A DNA stretch of 64,000 bases from Gulosibacter molinativorax (GTDB taxonomy: Bacteria; Actinomycetota; Actinomycetes; Actinomycetales; Microbacteriaceae), in assembly GCF_003010915.2 (NCBI RefSeq), contig NZ_CP028426.1, forward strand, positions 372,001-436,000, given 5' to 3'. Positions 49,119-57,446 of this stretch are shown here, one piece after another. The notes below the pieces were generated by a model. It ran no database searches. It saw only the letters and a program-made list of their open reading frames with translations, and had not been told where the DNA came from. Positions within the stretch are counted from its first letter, which is position 1. Each line of letters starts with the position of its first letter. A program made the translations under genes and the position numbers.

Positions 49119-49814
49119 TCACCGCAGCGGGGTGTCGAGCTGCGAGAGCCGCAAGAGCGCGCATGTCTCGGTGATCGGATCGGCAGGGGCTGGTGCGGGG
49201 TTTCGTTCGGGTGTGCAGGTGAGGAACACGGTGAACGCCACGTCGTGCGTGGTGGTGATGGGGTCGGTGCCCCAGTAGCCGGTGCGGTGGCGGGTGCCGG
49301 TGATCGTGTACGCGGTCGTGCCGTCGGGCAGTTGTCCCGGCGCCGCCTGCACGACCGCGTCCTCCCATACGGTCGGGATCTCGATCGTGTCGATAGTGAG
49401 CCACTGCTTCGTCTGATGCGTGCGCAACTGTGCCCACGCCTCCGGTGCGGGCAGGTAGGCGCGCATGTCGGTGGCTGCGGCGTCGGCTTCCTCATCAGCG
49501 GTGACATCGGCGAGCATCTGCGCATAGTCCGTGGGTCCGTATCCGCTGGTGGTATCCCAGGTGAACAGCGCCTCCGCGACCGCGGCCGCGAACTCCTCCG
49601 GCCCGCCAACAGTGACTACCGGCTCCGGACCCGTAGGTGTGTCGGCGGGGTGCGTCGCTGCTGGGCTGTCCGTTGCGACTACGTCTGCGAGTTCGGTGGT
49701 CTGGGGTCCGCGGATGAGTCCGTAGACGCCGACGCCGACGAGGATGAGCAGGATGATGGCGCCTGCGATGGCGGCGATCAAGAATGTGCGGTGGCGGCGA
49801 GCAGTGGGGTCCAT
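49119..49814 (-). CDS. VirB8/TcpC-like membrane-anchored conjugation protein
   Basis: A 231-residue protein with one N-terminal transmembrane helix (FLIAAIAGAIILLILVGVGVYGLI), a short linker and an extracellular domain that looks NTF2-like (EEFAAAVAEALFTWDTTSGYGPTDYA; TAYTITGTRHRTGYW). This plan matches VirB8/TcpC assembly factors, but identity is inferred mainly from architecture and position before the wall hydrolase. Confidence 0.75.
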   Translation of the reverse strand: MDPTARRHRTFLIAAIAGAIILLILVGVGVYGLIRGPQTTELADVVATDSPAATHPADTPTGPEPVVTVGGPEEFAAAVAEALFTWDTTSGYGPTDYAQMLADVTADEEADAAATDMRAYLPAPEAWAQLRTHQTKQWLTIDTIEIPTVWEDAVVQAAPGQLPDGTTAYTITGTRHRTGYWGTDPITTTHDVAFTVFLTCTPERNPAPAPADPITETCALLRLSQLDTPLR

Positions 49815-49851
49815 CCTGGTGTCCTTCCCGACATGTGCGGATCACCAGACA

Positions 49852-49859
49852 GGTGCGCT
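49852..49859 (-). repeat. Recurrent element motif GCGCACCT (copy 5)
   Basis: Minus-strand GCGCACCT, 37 bp upstream of the VirB8-like gene start. Confidence 0.5.
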
Positions 49860-49892
49860 CAGGCGTTCAGGCGACGGAACCGACTCGGCGAG

Positions 49893-50960
49893 TCAGGCGG
49901 TGTGCCGGTGTGCGTCCCGTGCGGCGCGGGCGAGATCCAGGAACGCGACTGTCGCGGCGACGGCCTGCTCGAACATGACCCACTGCTCCTTCGAGAGGGC
50001 GAGGCCGATAGCTTCGGGGTCGTAGCGTTCCGTCCAGGTGGAGAGCTCGTCCCAGAGATAGACGAACGACCGCACCGGCAGGAACTCCCGTCCTGGTTCT
50101 TCGACGGCGTGGAGGCGTGCGGACGCGAGCTGGTTGGGGCGCTTTTTCGTCGCGGTCTTCGCCCGCTCGACCGCAATCTCAGCCAGTCGTTGCAAGTCCG
50201 CGGGCCTGGCGGTGTGTTCGAGTTCCCGCAGGCGTGCTGCGCCGGACGCGGCAGTATCGCGGATGCCTGCCGGCTGTGCGGGATCGGCGGCGAGGGTGTC
50301 GAGCTCGGCCAGGCATTGTGCTGCCCGGATACGCTGTTGTGCCCCGGTGATCGACCCGCCTGCGTCGATCCGGTCAAGCTCGTGGGACGCCCGTTCCCGG
50401 ACATCGTCAGGCTGGGAGAGATCGGCGGCGATCTGCTGCAACTCGTTGATGCGTTCCAGCGAGGTGTAGGCGTTGCGTCCGGTCACCATGAGTGCGGCTT
50501 GCTGGCGGGTTTCGCCTTTCTGCGGTGCCGCCACGGTGGCGGCACCGTTTGACCTGGAGTTTTCTTGTTTCGAGGTGAACCGTGACGCTTCCTGTCGGCC
50601 TGCCGCGTCCTCGGCCATGAGGGCTTTCAGCTCGGCGTAGAGCGTGGCTTCTTCCGTGCGGGTGAGGGGCTTGTGGAGCAGGTTGTCGTCCTGTTCGGCG
50701 AGGAGCTGCCCGAGGGTGGTAGAGATGCCGGAGCGCACCCACACATTCACGGTCTTCCACCCGAGTTTGCGGATGGCGGCAAGGCGGCGGGCGCCGCAGA
50801 TCAGCATCCCGTCCGGGGTGATCGTGATCGGCTGCAAGAGTCCCTCGCGCGCGATCGACTCCACCAGCGGGTAGAGGTCGCCAAAGTCTTCCCGGTGGCG
50901 GCGTCCGGACCAGATCGAATGGACGGCCCGCTCCAGCTCGATATGCCCCGGCTCGCTCAT
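49893..50960 (-). CDS. ParB/Spo0J-type nuclease-domain protein
   Basis: A 355-residue protein whose N-terminal ParB domain includes HREDFGDLYPLVESIAREGLLQPITI and LICGARRLAAIRKLGWKTV (the GxRR motif), followed by helix-turn-helix-like and helical regions. No parA lies beside it. It may stabilise or regulate the element. The start overlaps the preceding gene by 4 nt. Confidence 0.88.
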   Translation of the reverse strand: MSEPGHIELERAVHSIWSGRRHREDFGDLYPLVESIAREGLLQPITITPDGMLICGARRLAAIRKLGWKTVNVWVRSGISTTLGQLLAEQDDNLLHKPLTRTEEATLYAELKALMAEDAAGRQEASRFTSKQENSRSNGAATVAAPQKGETRQQAALMVTGRNAYTSLERINELQQIAADLSQPDDVRERASHELDRIDAGGSITGAQQRIRAAQCLAELDTLAADPAQPAGIRDTAASGAARLRELEHTARPADLQRLAEIAVERAKTATKKRPNQLASARLHAVEEPGREFLPVRSFVYLWDELSTWTERYDPEAIGLALSKEQWVMFEQAVAATVAFLDLARAARDAHRHTA

Positions 50961-51823
50961 GGCCGGCCCCGCATGATGCCAGGGGCGGCGACCTTGATCG
51001 CGGCCCCCAGTTCGGTGTCATCCATGAGATGCCAGAGGGGTTCACCGATCAGGAGCCGCAACAGCAACCCGCGGCCCGCATTCGTTCCGGCCAGGTGCGT
51101 GTCGGGAGAACCGAGGATGATCCGCAGCAGCCGATACCAAGACGGGGCAGGGATGTCCAGGAGCGCGCGGGCGTGACGATCCCGCCGCAGCGACTCATAT
51201 GCCCCGGCGCGGGAGACGGATTCCGCCAGGCGGGCGCAGATGCACTCCACCGCAGCCCGCGCCACTTCTGGCTCCCACCCATGCCAGCACAACAGTGCGA
51301 TGGTGTCCTCCACCGCGGACTCCACACCCGTCGACCCAGTGTTTTCGGTCGTGTGGTCAACGTCGTCCTCTTCGTCAGTGAAGGGGTCGGCGCGGAATGC
51401 GGGGTGGTAGTCGGTGAGAGGGTTTTCGCGGTCGGAGAAGCGTTCGGCGTCATGGAAACTCGAGTACCGAGGCCGGCGTGCCTGATGCACCGAACAGAGC
51501 AGCCCGTTAGCGCGGTTCTCTGCGATGCAGGTGATCTGCACGGCGCGGGTGATGGCTGCCCACGGGTCATCGGCTCGGCGGACGGCGGCGGTGCGCATCG
51601 CCTCGAACGCCGCCGTCGCCGCCTCCCACGGATCAAGCCCATGCTTGCGCGCGAGAGCCGCGTACTTCTGGGCGGCGTGCCGCATGAGCGCTGCCGCTTC
51701 CGCGTCTGTTCGCCAGGCGTCTGGTCCATCGTCGTTCAGGCGGGTGAGGAGTTCGCGGAGTCGTTCTGAGTTCTCGAAACCCTGCCCGCGGCGGTTGGGG
51801 CCTGTGTTGTGATGTTGTGGCAT
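50957..51823 (-). CDS. Hypothetical element protein preceding parB
   Basis: A 288-residue, mostly helical, acidic protein I do not recognise. It contains RHAAQKYAALARKHGLDPWEAATAAFEAM, whose pattern hints at a sigma-factor or helix-turn-helix-like region, but the evidence is weak. ATG 51823 follows AGGAGG by 8 nt. The element motif is 20 bp upstream. It overlaps the ParB-like gene by 4 nt, suggesting shared function. Confidence 0.75.
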   Translation of the reverse strand: MPQHHNTGPNRRGQGFENSERLRELLTRLNDDGPDAWRTDAEAAALMRHAAQKYAALARKHGLDPWEAATAAFEAMRTAAVRRADDPWAAITRAVQITCIAENRANGLLCSVHQARRPRYSSFHDAERFSDRENPLTDYHPAFRADPFTDEEDDVDHTTENTGSTGVESAVEDTIALLCWHGWEPEVARAAVECICARLAESVSRAGAYESLRRDRHARALLDIPAPSWYRLLRIILGSPDTHLAGTNAGRGLLLRLLIGEPLWHLMDDTELGAAIKVAAPGIMRGRP

Positions 51824-51843
51824 GGTGGCACCTCCTGACAGGC

Positions 51844-51851
51844 AGGTGCGC
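51844..51851 (-). repeat. Recurrent element motif GCGCACCT (copy 6)
   Basis: Minus-strand GCGCACCT, only 20 bp upstream of the gene starting at 51823 and close to its Shine-Dalgarno; the nearest copy to a start codon. Confidence 0.5.
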
Positions 51852-51901
51852 GCCGGCTCCCCACCGACCCTGTCGCGCCATCGTCTTCTGCGCATGGCGG
51901 T

Positions 51902-52333
51902 TCACCCCAGCCCGATCCCGGCCGGCCGCACCCACGACGACGAGCGCGGCCGATCCTGCGGCTCGAACACATCGAACGACTCGAACACCGACGCCTCATC
52001 GGTAACCGTTCGTTCAGCGCGGCGATCCCGGATGCTGCGAACACCGTTACGAGTTGCTCGGTAGGCGTGGCCTGGTGCACGGCGGGCACGGTGTGCGAGT
52101 TCGGTCTGGAAGTTGATGCCGCGGCCAGCGATCCGGGCGGTGCTCGACGCGATCAGATCGGTGGGGCGTACCCACGCAATCCCACGCCCCACCCGCGAAC
52201 CAGGACCAGTGCTGGTGGTGAGCGAGGGGTCGCGGTGCACAGCGAACGCCGAACGCTCCGCCTCTGACCCCTCCACCGACTCCAGCCGAACATCCAGTGG
52301 CTCAGTCCGGTTCGTCTCTGCAACGTCGTTCAC
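51902..52333 (-). CDS. Hypothetical basic element protein
   Basis: A 143-residue protein, Arg-rich in its central and C-terminal parts (RARRAPGHAYRATRNGVRSIRDRR), with no recognised family. It overlaps the upstream DUF2637-like gene by 4 nt, so it is likely translated, possibly as a DNA-associated protein. Confidence 0.65.
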   Translation of the reverse strand: MNDVAETNRTEPLDVRLESVEGSEAERSAFAVHRDPSLTTSTGPGSRVGRGIAWVRPTDLIASSTARIAGRGINFQTELAHRARRAPGHAYRATRNGVRSIRDRRAERTVTDEASVFESFDVFEPQDRPRSSSWVRPAGIGLG

Positions 52334-53022
52334 GATGTCTCCTCCTTCACTTCAGCGCCGAACCAGCGGCCCACAGTCGACGGGTGCACGCCCAGGTGCC
52401 GGGCGATCTGCTTGTTCGACCACCCCTCCACCTCCCGCAGTTGCGCCGCCTCCTCCCGCCGCTCGCTTACCGGCACCACCGGGACCGGCGGCTTGGACGT
52501 CGGTGCGTCTTCCAGCCCCGGCACGGCATCACCTGTTGTCGCCACAGCGCGCACGACCGGCGCCAGGTCCGGCACGGTCTCGTTTGCTTTCGTGATCGGC
52601 GCGACGGGGCGGGTGAGCATGACGGTCAAATGAGTGATTGCGAGCAGCACGAGCGGTGGGATCGCGGCGACCGATGCGGCAAGGACGCTGGGAACGTCGG
52701 TGTCGGCGGCGATGATCGCGTGGATCGCATTCGCAGTCACCGACACCACAGCCCCCGCAGCAAGCAACGTCCAGGGATACCAAGTAGGTCGGTGCTGGCT
52801 GGCGAGAGCGACGACGGCGACGGTCGCGACGACGATGATGCCGTCCACGATCAACGGCCACGCCCACGCCTGCCGCGCATCAATCCCAGACCGCCGAGCC
52901 AGATCAGCAAGCGCCGTGAACGACAACCAGAACGCCCCCGCTGCGATGAACACCGTGCCCGTGATCGCCGTGACCACTGCCAACTGGCGGCCCCGCGGCA
53001 TCACCGTCTCCGCAGTGTTCAT
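52330..53022 (-). CDS. DUF2637 membrane protein with C-terminal helix-turn-helix
   Basis: A 230-residue protein with four transmembrane segments in residues ~12-140 (AITGTVFIAAGAFWLSF; PLIVDGIIVVATVAVVAL), matching the DUF2637 family found beside actinobacterial plasmid replication and transfer genes. The end carries a DNA-binding motif, EVEGWSNKQIARHLGVHPSTVGRW, so it couples a membrane part to DNA binding. The gene overlaps both neighbours by 4 nt. Confidence 0.85.
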   Translation of the reverse strand: MNTAETVMPRGRQLAVVTAITGTVFIAAGAFWLSFTALADLARRSGIDARQAWAWPLIVDGIIVVATVAVVALASQHRPTWYPWTLLAAGAVVSVTANAIHAIIAADTDVPSVLAASVAAIPPLVLLAITHLTVMLTRPVAPITKANETVPDLAPVVRAVATTGDAVPGLEDAPTSKPPVPVVPVSERREEAAQLREVEGWSNKQIARHLGVHPSTVGRWFGAEVKEETS

Positions 53023-53924
53023 GAGAGCACCCGCCCCGGTGATTCGCGCACGAGATGCCGCCGATCCGCCACGGGCTCTGCGTCAGCACGGTGCATGGGG
53101 TAGGTGGTGCGGTAGGCGGAACGGATCGTCGCCATGATCTCCCGTGACCTCAGCCCCGCGTGTTCGGCCGCAGGCCCGAGGGCTTCGAGAGTCGCATCGG
53201 GAGGGGTGCCGGCTTCGGCGAGACGACACGCAGCCCAGAACAGGCCCCGGTTCCGCTCACCCTCGCCACGCCCAGCCACCCAACCGGCAAGCACCTTCGC
53301 ATCCGAACCCCGCGGCTCGAACCGTGACGCACGGGCACGGTCGAACGGCACCGGGGTGCGGGTGTCGAGGAAGTCGCGCAGCCGCGCTGCATCCACCGGT
53401 GCCGGGGTGTTGCCTGCGACGATCAGCCGGTACGGGGTCCGTACCCCGCCGGGGCGGAGCACGCGGGAGGGCGGGGCGATGATGTATCCGCCGTCACCCC
53501 GAAAATCGACGTGCGCCCGTGCCGCTTGCCACGACGACTGCGACCGATCTGGGTCTGCCGGATAGTACGCGTGCAGCCCGCCGGAAGGCGTGCGCACCAG
53601 CGACGCCCACCCCGCAGCGAGGCCTTCACGATGTGCGGTGCGGAAAGCGGGGAATCCGGTGCCGGTGGAGTGGACGTCGACATCGACGACCTCCACTCCA
53701 GACGGGGTGCCGGTGGGGACCCCGATGTTCGCCGCCGGCCACCTCGACCACCAGTCCGCAACCTGGGCTGGATCGCTGGTGGCGTCGTGGAACCCGCGAC
53801 GCACCAGCGGCCGCTTCTCACCCGGCACACACGGGAACACCGGAACCCCCGCCGCCGCGAACCGCGCCGCAGCTTCGGGGAGCGGCATCCGGCTGACTTC
53901 GGAAAACAGATCAAAGGCACCCAT
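53019..53924 (-). CDS. Bifunctional DNA primase/polymerase (PrimPol-type)
   Basis: A 301-residue protein with an N-terminal Prim-Pol domain: AARFAAAGVPVFPCVPGEKRP, WPAANIGVPTG, the metal-binding VEVVDVDVHSTG (D-x-D) and GGLHAYYPA. The C-terminal ~100 residues resemble the primase accessory region but no helicase domain follows. Similar proteins start replication on actinobacterial integrative elements. It overlaps the ArdC-like gene by one base. Confidence 0.9.
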   Translation of the reverse strand: MGAFDLFSEVSRMPLPEAAARFAAAGVPVFPCVPGEKRPLVRRGFHDATSDPAQVADWWSRWPAANIGVPTGTPSGVEVVDVDVHSTGTGFPAFRTAHREGLAAGWASLVRTPSGGLHAYYPADPDRSQSSWQAARAHVDFRGDGGYIIAPPSRVLRPGGVRTPYRLIVAGNTPAPVDAARLRDFLDTRTPVPFDRARASRFEPRGSDAKVLAGWVAGRGEGERNRGLFWAACRLAEAGTPPDATLEALGPAAEHAGLRSREIMATIRSAYRTTYPMHRADAEPVADRRHLVRESPGRVLS

Positions 53925-54922
53925 CAGAGGCTCCTCGCTGAGGATGCGACCGGGCGGCGCGGCTCCTCGCTCAACGGATCAGCCGCCGTCTCGACCGCCG
54001 TCTCGGGTGGCTTCTTCGCTGCGGTGTCGCGACTGAGGCCGGGAGGGTCACCGTTGCCGATCTGCGCAGTGGGGAGCTGATCGAGAATCGCAGCGGCACT
54101 CTTTCGGACTCGTTCGCCGGTGGCTTGGACGACTTCAACCGGGGACTTCTCCGGCACCGTCGCTGCCCACCACGACACATACGGCACCGTGTAGTCACTC
54201 GTGTCCATGCCGTGAGCTGCGGCGACCATCAACGCGACCGAGTCCGCCTCCACTTCACCAATCCCGCGATGCCCGGTCGCATCGGCGTTGTCTGGTCCGT
54301 GGAGGAGCACGTGGGCGAGCTCGTGCACGAGAGTCTTCACCTGTGCCGCCTCGGGCATGTTCTCCCGCACCGCCACCGTCCGCGCACCGAAATCGGTGAG
54401 GCCGTTCGCGCCACGGATCATGCCCTCGTGCGACACCCGCAACACCGTGAACCCCTGCGCCTCGACTTGCGCGGCGATGCCCTTCCAGAGCCCATCGGGT
54501 GCTTCGCCTTCGAGCAACCGGGGTGACGGCGGGACAGGTATCGGATCACCCGCGGTCTGCGAAACATCCCACACATAGGCGGGGCGAACACCGACCATGC
54601 GGGACCGCACCGCCTCACCCGGCTTCGGCTTCTCGAACCGGCCAAGCCTTCGCCACGACTCCGCCACCTTCGGCGTGAACGACGCGAAACGGCCCGTGAC
54701 GGGCGCGAGGATCATGTACCCCGACTGGCCCTTCTCCACTTGCCGGCCGAGCGCCTGCCACTGCTTGAACCCCGCCACATACGACGGCACTGGCTCCGGC
54801 ACTCGGCCTGCCTCGAACGCTGCCTGATGCTGCACGAAGATCAGCAGCGTGTTATTGAACGAACGGGCACGGAACCGGGCCGCGAACTCTAACGCCTGCT
54901 TCCAGTCCTCACCCGACACCAA
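53924..54922 (-). CDS. ArdC-like anti-restriction protein with zinc metallopeptidase motif, 5' end frameshifted
   Basis: The open frame encodes 332 residues with an ArdC-like N-terminal ssDNA-binding domain (ARFRARSFNNTLLIFVQ; GRQVEKGQSGYMILAPV) and a metallopeptidase motif HELAHVLLHG with downstream Glu in GEVEADSVAL. ArdC proteins protect incoming DNA in the recipient. The true start is probably ATG 55005 with AAGGAG upstream; adding one base near 54973 restores MATSEEARVRED followed by AKLDALHEQLTGAVESLVSGEDW. As written only the first ~28 residues are out of frame. It would be the first gene of the conjugation transcription unit. Confidence 0.88.
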   Translation of the reverse strand: MVSGEDWKQALEFAARFRARSFNNTLLIFVQHQAAFEAGRVPEPVPSYVAGFKQWQALGRQVEKGQSGYMILAPVTGRFASFTPKVAESWRRLGRFEKPKPGEAVRSRMVGVRPAYVWDVSQTAGDPIPVPPSPRLLEGEAPDGLWKGIAAQVEAQGFTVLRVSHEGMIRGANGLTDFGARTVAVRENMPEAAQVKTLVHELAHVLLHGPDNADATGHRGIGEVEADSVALMVAAAHGMDTSDYTVPYVSWWAATVPEKSPVEVVQATGERVRKSAAAILDQLPTAQIGNGDPPGLSRDTAAKKPPETAVETAADPLSEEPRRPVASSARSL

Positions 54923-55060
54923 CGACTCGACCGCGCCGGTGAGCTGTTCATGGAGGGCATCGAGCTTCGCATCTCGCGCACCCGCGCCTCTTCGCTGGTC
55001 GCCATCGTCGTGCTCCTTCCGCAGGTACCCGCAACACGGCGGGTGACCTCTGCGACCAGA

Positions 55061-55068
55061 AGGTGCGC
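55061..55068 (-). repeat. Recurrent element motif GCGCACCT (copy 7)
   Basis: Minus-strand GCGCACCT, 55 bp upstream of the restored ArdC start at 55005. A related site, ATGCACCT, lies at 55126-55133, also upstream, followed by GGCGGTCGC. Confidence 0.5.
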
Positions 55069-55232
55069 GAAGGGACTCAGGAAACGCAATCGAGACGGAC
55101 GACGGACAGAAAGTGAGCGACCGCCAGGTGCATCACTGAACCCGACGTGGTCAAACTCGGTCTAGCTCATTCGGGAGAGTCCTGGTGATCCGTGCGCAAA
55201 AAGATGAGCGTTTCACCCGGCAAGACGCGCGT

Positions 55233-56264
55233 TCACTCAGGGTTGAAGGGCGCCGGGACAACCTCGCTGATTCTGCGGTACTCGCTGGGGGAAACGCCGA
55301 TACTCCGGCGGAACTGAAGTGCAGCGAAGTCAGGATCCCCCCAGCCCACCTGGGCTGCGATCTCAGAGATGGGCGCGTTATCCACACGCAGTAGGTGAGC
55401 CATGCGCTCGGCACGAAGCATCGTCAAGTAGGAGATCGGCGACTTACCAAAGGCCTCGACGAACACCCGCCGCAACTGAGACACGGACAAGTGCGCTCGG
55501 GCTGCGAGCTCAGTCACAGTCCAGTGCCGATCCAACTCCGCACGCAGGACCTGCGCGACCTCAAGAACCTCTGGACGTACCGGACGGAATTGACGATGAC
55601 GTGGCACGGTGGGCGCCGATGCACTTCGCCGCGCGCCAGCTGTCCCTTCATTGGCAACCACAATGAACGGAACCAGAATGTCGAACACGGCGGAGACGAG
55701 CGATTGCGCTCGATAGAACCGATCAGGAGGAATGCCGTCTACGCTCAATGCAACCAACTCATCGAGCCATGGCATCATCAGTCCCGCCCTGTGCCTACCG
55801 ATACGGACCACCTGGGTGGGTTCTGCGTAATGGGCGTCAAGGAACTGACTGGCGTCGAGCCGCTCATGGAACCGGGACGCGTACTGCCAGAACACTTGAT
55901 CGATGACATAGTCTCGGTCAAGGTAGAGCGTCGTGGTCGAAATCCACCCCTCGGGCTCAGCGCCACAGAGAGTGTTCGCGGCCAGAATCACGACGTCACC
56001 CATGCTGACGAAGTGCACGCCAAACTCACTGAACAGTCGAGCTCTGCCCGCGCGAACGACGATGAACTTGAGACAGTCAAAAGCGATCGGGTCAACCGGG
56101 GCGTGTGCGACCTGGGTTCGGGCGAGGAGTGGCGAAAACGTGGCCACCGGCGCCAACGACACACCGTTGGGCCTCGTGAATACGTCCTGTCGACCATCGA
56201 CCGTCACACTCGCTAATCGAAGGCTAGTCGCCGCCGAGAATCGAGTACCCCTAACGGTACCCAT
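55233..56264 (-). CDS. AraC-family transcriptional regulator
   Basis: A 343-residue regulator. An N-terminal cupin-like sensing region (residues ~60-150) precedes a C-terminal pair of helix-turn-helix motifs (HWTVTELAARAHLSVSQLRRVF and ISEIAAQVGWGDPDFAALQF). The overall plan resembles AraC-binding-like (NimR/XylS-type) proteins. No operon partner adjoins it. Its role in the element or in nearby catabolic genes is unknown. Confidence 0.88.
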   Translation of the reverse strand: MGTVRGTRFSAATSLRLASVTVDGRQDVFTRPNGVSLAPVATFSPLLARTQVAHAPVDPIAFDCLKFIVVRAGRARLFSEFGVHFVSMGDVVILAANTLCGAEPEGWISTTTLYLDRDYVIDQVFWQYASRFHERLDASQFLDAHYAEPTQVVRIGRHRAGLMMPWLDELVALSVDGIPPDRFYRAQSLVSAVFDILVPFIVVANEGTAGARRSASAPTVPRHRQFRPVRPEVLEVAQVLRAELDRHWTVTELAARAHLSVSQLRRVFVEAFGKSPISYLTMLRAERMAHLLRVDNAPISEIAAQVGWGDPDFAALQFRRSIGVSPSEYRRISEVVPAPFNPE

Positions 56265-56335
56265 ACGATGCGGGCCGAGAACCCTAACGCTGGCCTCGCA
56301 CTGGACTCACAGAATCGAAGGTTGAGTCGGGTCTG

Positions 56336-56731
56336 TCACCAGAACATCGGTAGAAGTGACGCAAGGAACCCTACTACTGCGGTGCTGAGCATGGTGATCG
56401 CGAGAGTCCAGCATAAGCGCTCAGCGTGGGAGCGCTTATGAAGTTCAAGTCTCTCTGGATCGCGTTCTGATACGAAACCTGTGACGCTTGTCGATTCGCG
56501 GTCACGGATCTCGTCGCGTGCTGTCAGGGGGCGCGTGTAGGTGCGGTCCTGCACGCTCCACATCGCGATCGGTCTCTGGTCGAGGTCCTCGACGATGGTG
56601 ACGTTCGTGGTGAGGCGGGGCCCGTCGATGGCGCGGATGATGAGGGCGGCGATGGCGAAAGGGACGCCGATGATCGCACCGATCCAGGACAGCAGCTCAC
56701 CGATGATGCCGATGGTGTCGAGGATACTCAA
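56336..56731 (-). CDS. Small membrane protein of unknown function
   Basis: A 131-residue protein with two transmembrane segments, at the N-terminus (LSWIGAIIGVPFAIAALIIRAI) and the C-terminus (LAITMLSTAVVGFLASLLPMFW), and a charged middle. No family recognised. It lies 22 nt after the kdpE stop on the same strand and may be cotranscribed. Confidence 0.6.
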   Translation of the reverse strand: MSILDTIGIIGELLSWIGAIIGVPFAIAALIIRAIDGPRLTTNVTIVEDLDQRPIAMWSVQDRTYTRPLTARDEIRDRESTSVTGFVSERDPERLELHKRSHAERLCWTLAITMLSTAVVGFLASLLPMFW

Positions 56732-56753
56732 GGTCGCGTCGGGTTTCCGAAGG

Positions 56754-57446
56754 TCAGGTGGTCATGCCGTCGAGACGGTAGCCCATACCCGGCTCGGTCA
56801 GGATATGCACCGGACTGGTGGGGTCTTCTTCGAGCTTGCGTCGCAGTTGGGAGACATAGAGGCGGAGGTAGCCAGTGTCTTCGGCGTGTTCGGTGCCCCA
56901 GATGGTGGTGAGGATTGTTTGGCGAGTAACGAGCTTCCCGGCGTTGCGGATGAGGATGTCGATGAACTGCCATTCCGTGGGGGTAAGGCGTATTTGCTTT
57001 TGCCCGTCGGGAGTATCGCGGGTGACGCTGTGCGCGGCGAGGTCGATGGTTACCGCACCGAGGTGGACGACGGGGGTGGCGTCTTCTGGGGGGACTCTGC
57101 GGGTAAGGGCGCGGATACGGGCGAGGAGTTCTTCGACGGCGAAGGGCTTGGTGATGTAGTCGTCCGCGCCAGCGTCGAGCGCTTCGACTTTGTCAGCGGC
57201 GCCGGCACGTCCGGAGACGACGAGGATGGGTGCCTGCGACCAGCCGCGGATGCCGTGGATGACTTCGATGCCGTCGAGTTTGGGCATGCCGAGGTCGATG
57301 AGGAAGATGTCGGGGTGGTGGTCGATCGCGGCTGCGATAGCTTCGGCACCGTCTGCTGCGGTGAAGATCTGGTAGCCCTTGGCGGTGAGGGTGATGCGCA
57401 GGGCGCGGAGGATCTGCGGGTCGTCGTCGGCGATCAGGATTCTCAT
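56754..57446 (-). CDS. kdpE: KdpE-like response regulator
   Basis: A 230-residue OmpR-type regulator. The receiver domain has acidic pocket ILIADDDPQIL, the phospho-accepting Asp in IFLIDLGMPKLDG, Thr/Ser and Lys in VSGRAG and DYITKPF. The DNA-binding domain ends RLYVSQLRRKLEEDP. It pairs with the downstream-truncated kdpD sensor (4-nt overlap). KdpE normally drives kdpFABC potassium ATPase genes, which are absent here. Confidence 0.9.
   Translation of the reverse strand: MRILIADDDPQILRALRITLTAKGYQIFTAADGAEAIAAAIDHHPDIFLIDLGMPKLDGIEVIHGIRGWSQAPILVVSGRAGAADKVEALDAGADDYITKPFAVEELLARIRALTRRVPPEDATPVVHLGAVTIDLAAHSVTRDTPDGQKQIRLTPTEWQFIDILIRNAGKLVTRQTILTTIWGTEHAEDTGYLRLYVSQLRRKLEEDPTSPVHILTEPGMGYRLDGMTT

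Larger units (their letters stand above)
31186..55232. mobile_element. Integrated conjugative element next to tRNA-Pro (right end unresolved)
   Basis: The left end is a tRNA-Pro with an adjacent tyrosine integrase and excisionase. The body encodes SSB, a VirD4-like coupling ATPase, a surface protein, DprA, split VirB4 functions, a TrbL-like channel, pilin-like proteins, a wall hydrolase, a ParB-like protein, a PrimPol-type primase and an ArdC-like protein, mostly on the minus strand. I could not find a repeat of the tRNA 3' end on the right, so the right boundary at the AraC gene is arbitrary and could extend to about 58.77 kb or beyond. No relaxase was recognised, so transfer may use another strategy or depend on a gene I failed to identify. 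Confidence 0.7.

Noticed and set aside
55185..55394. Plus-strand 69-residue frame near the AraC gene
   Set aside because: It mostly overlaps the conserved C-terminus of the AraC regulator on the other strand and has no domain.
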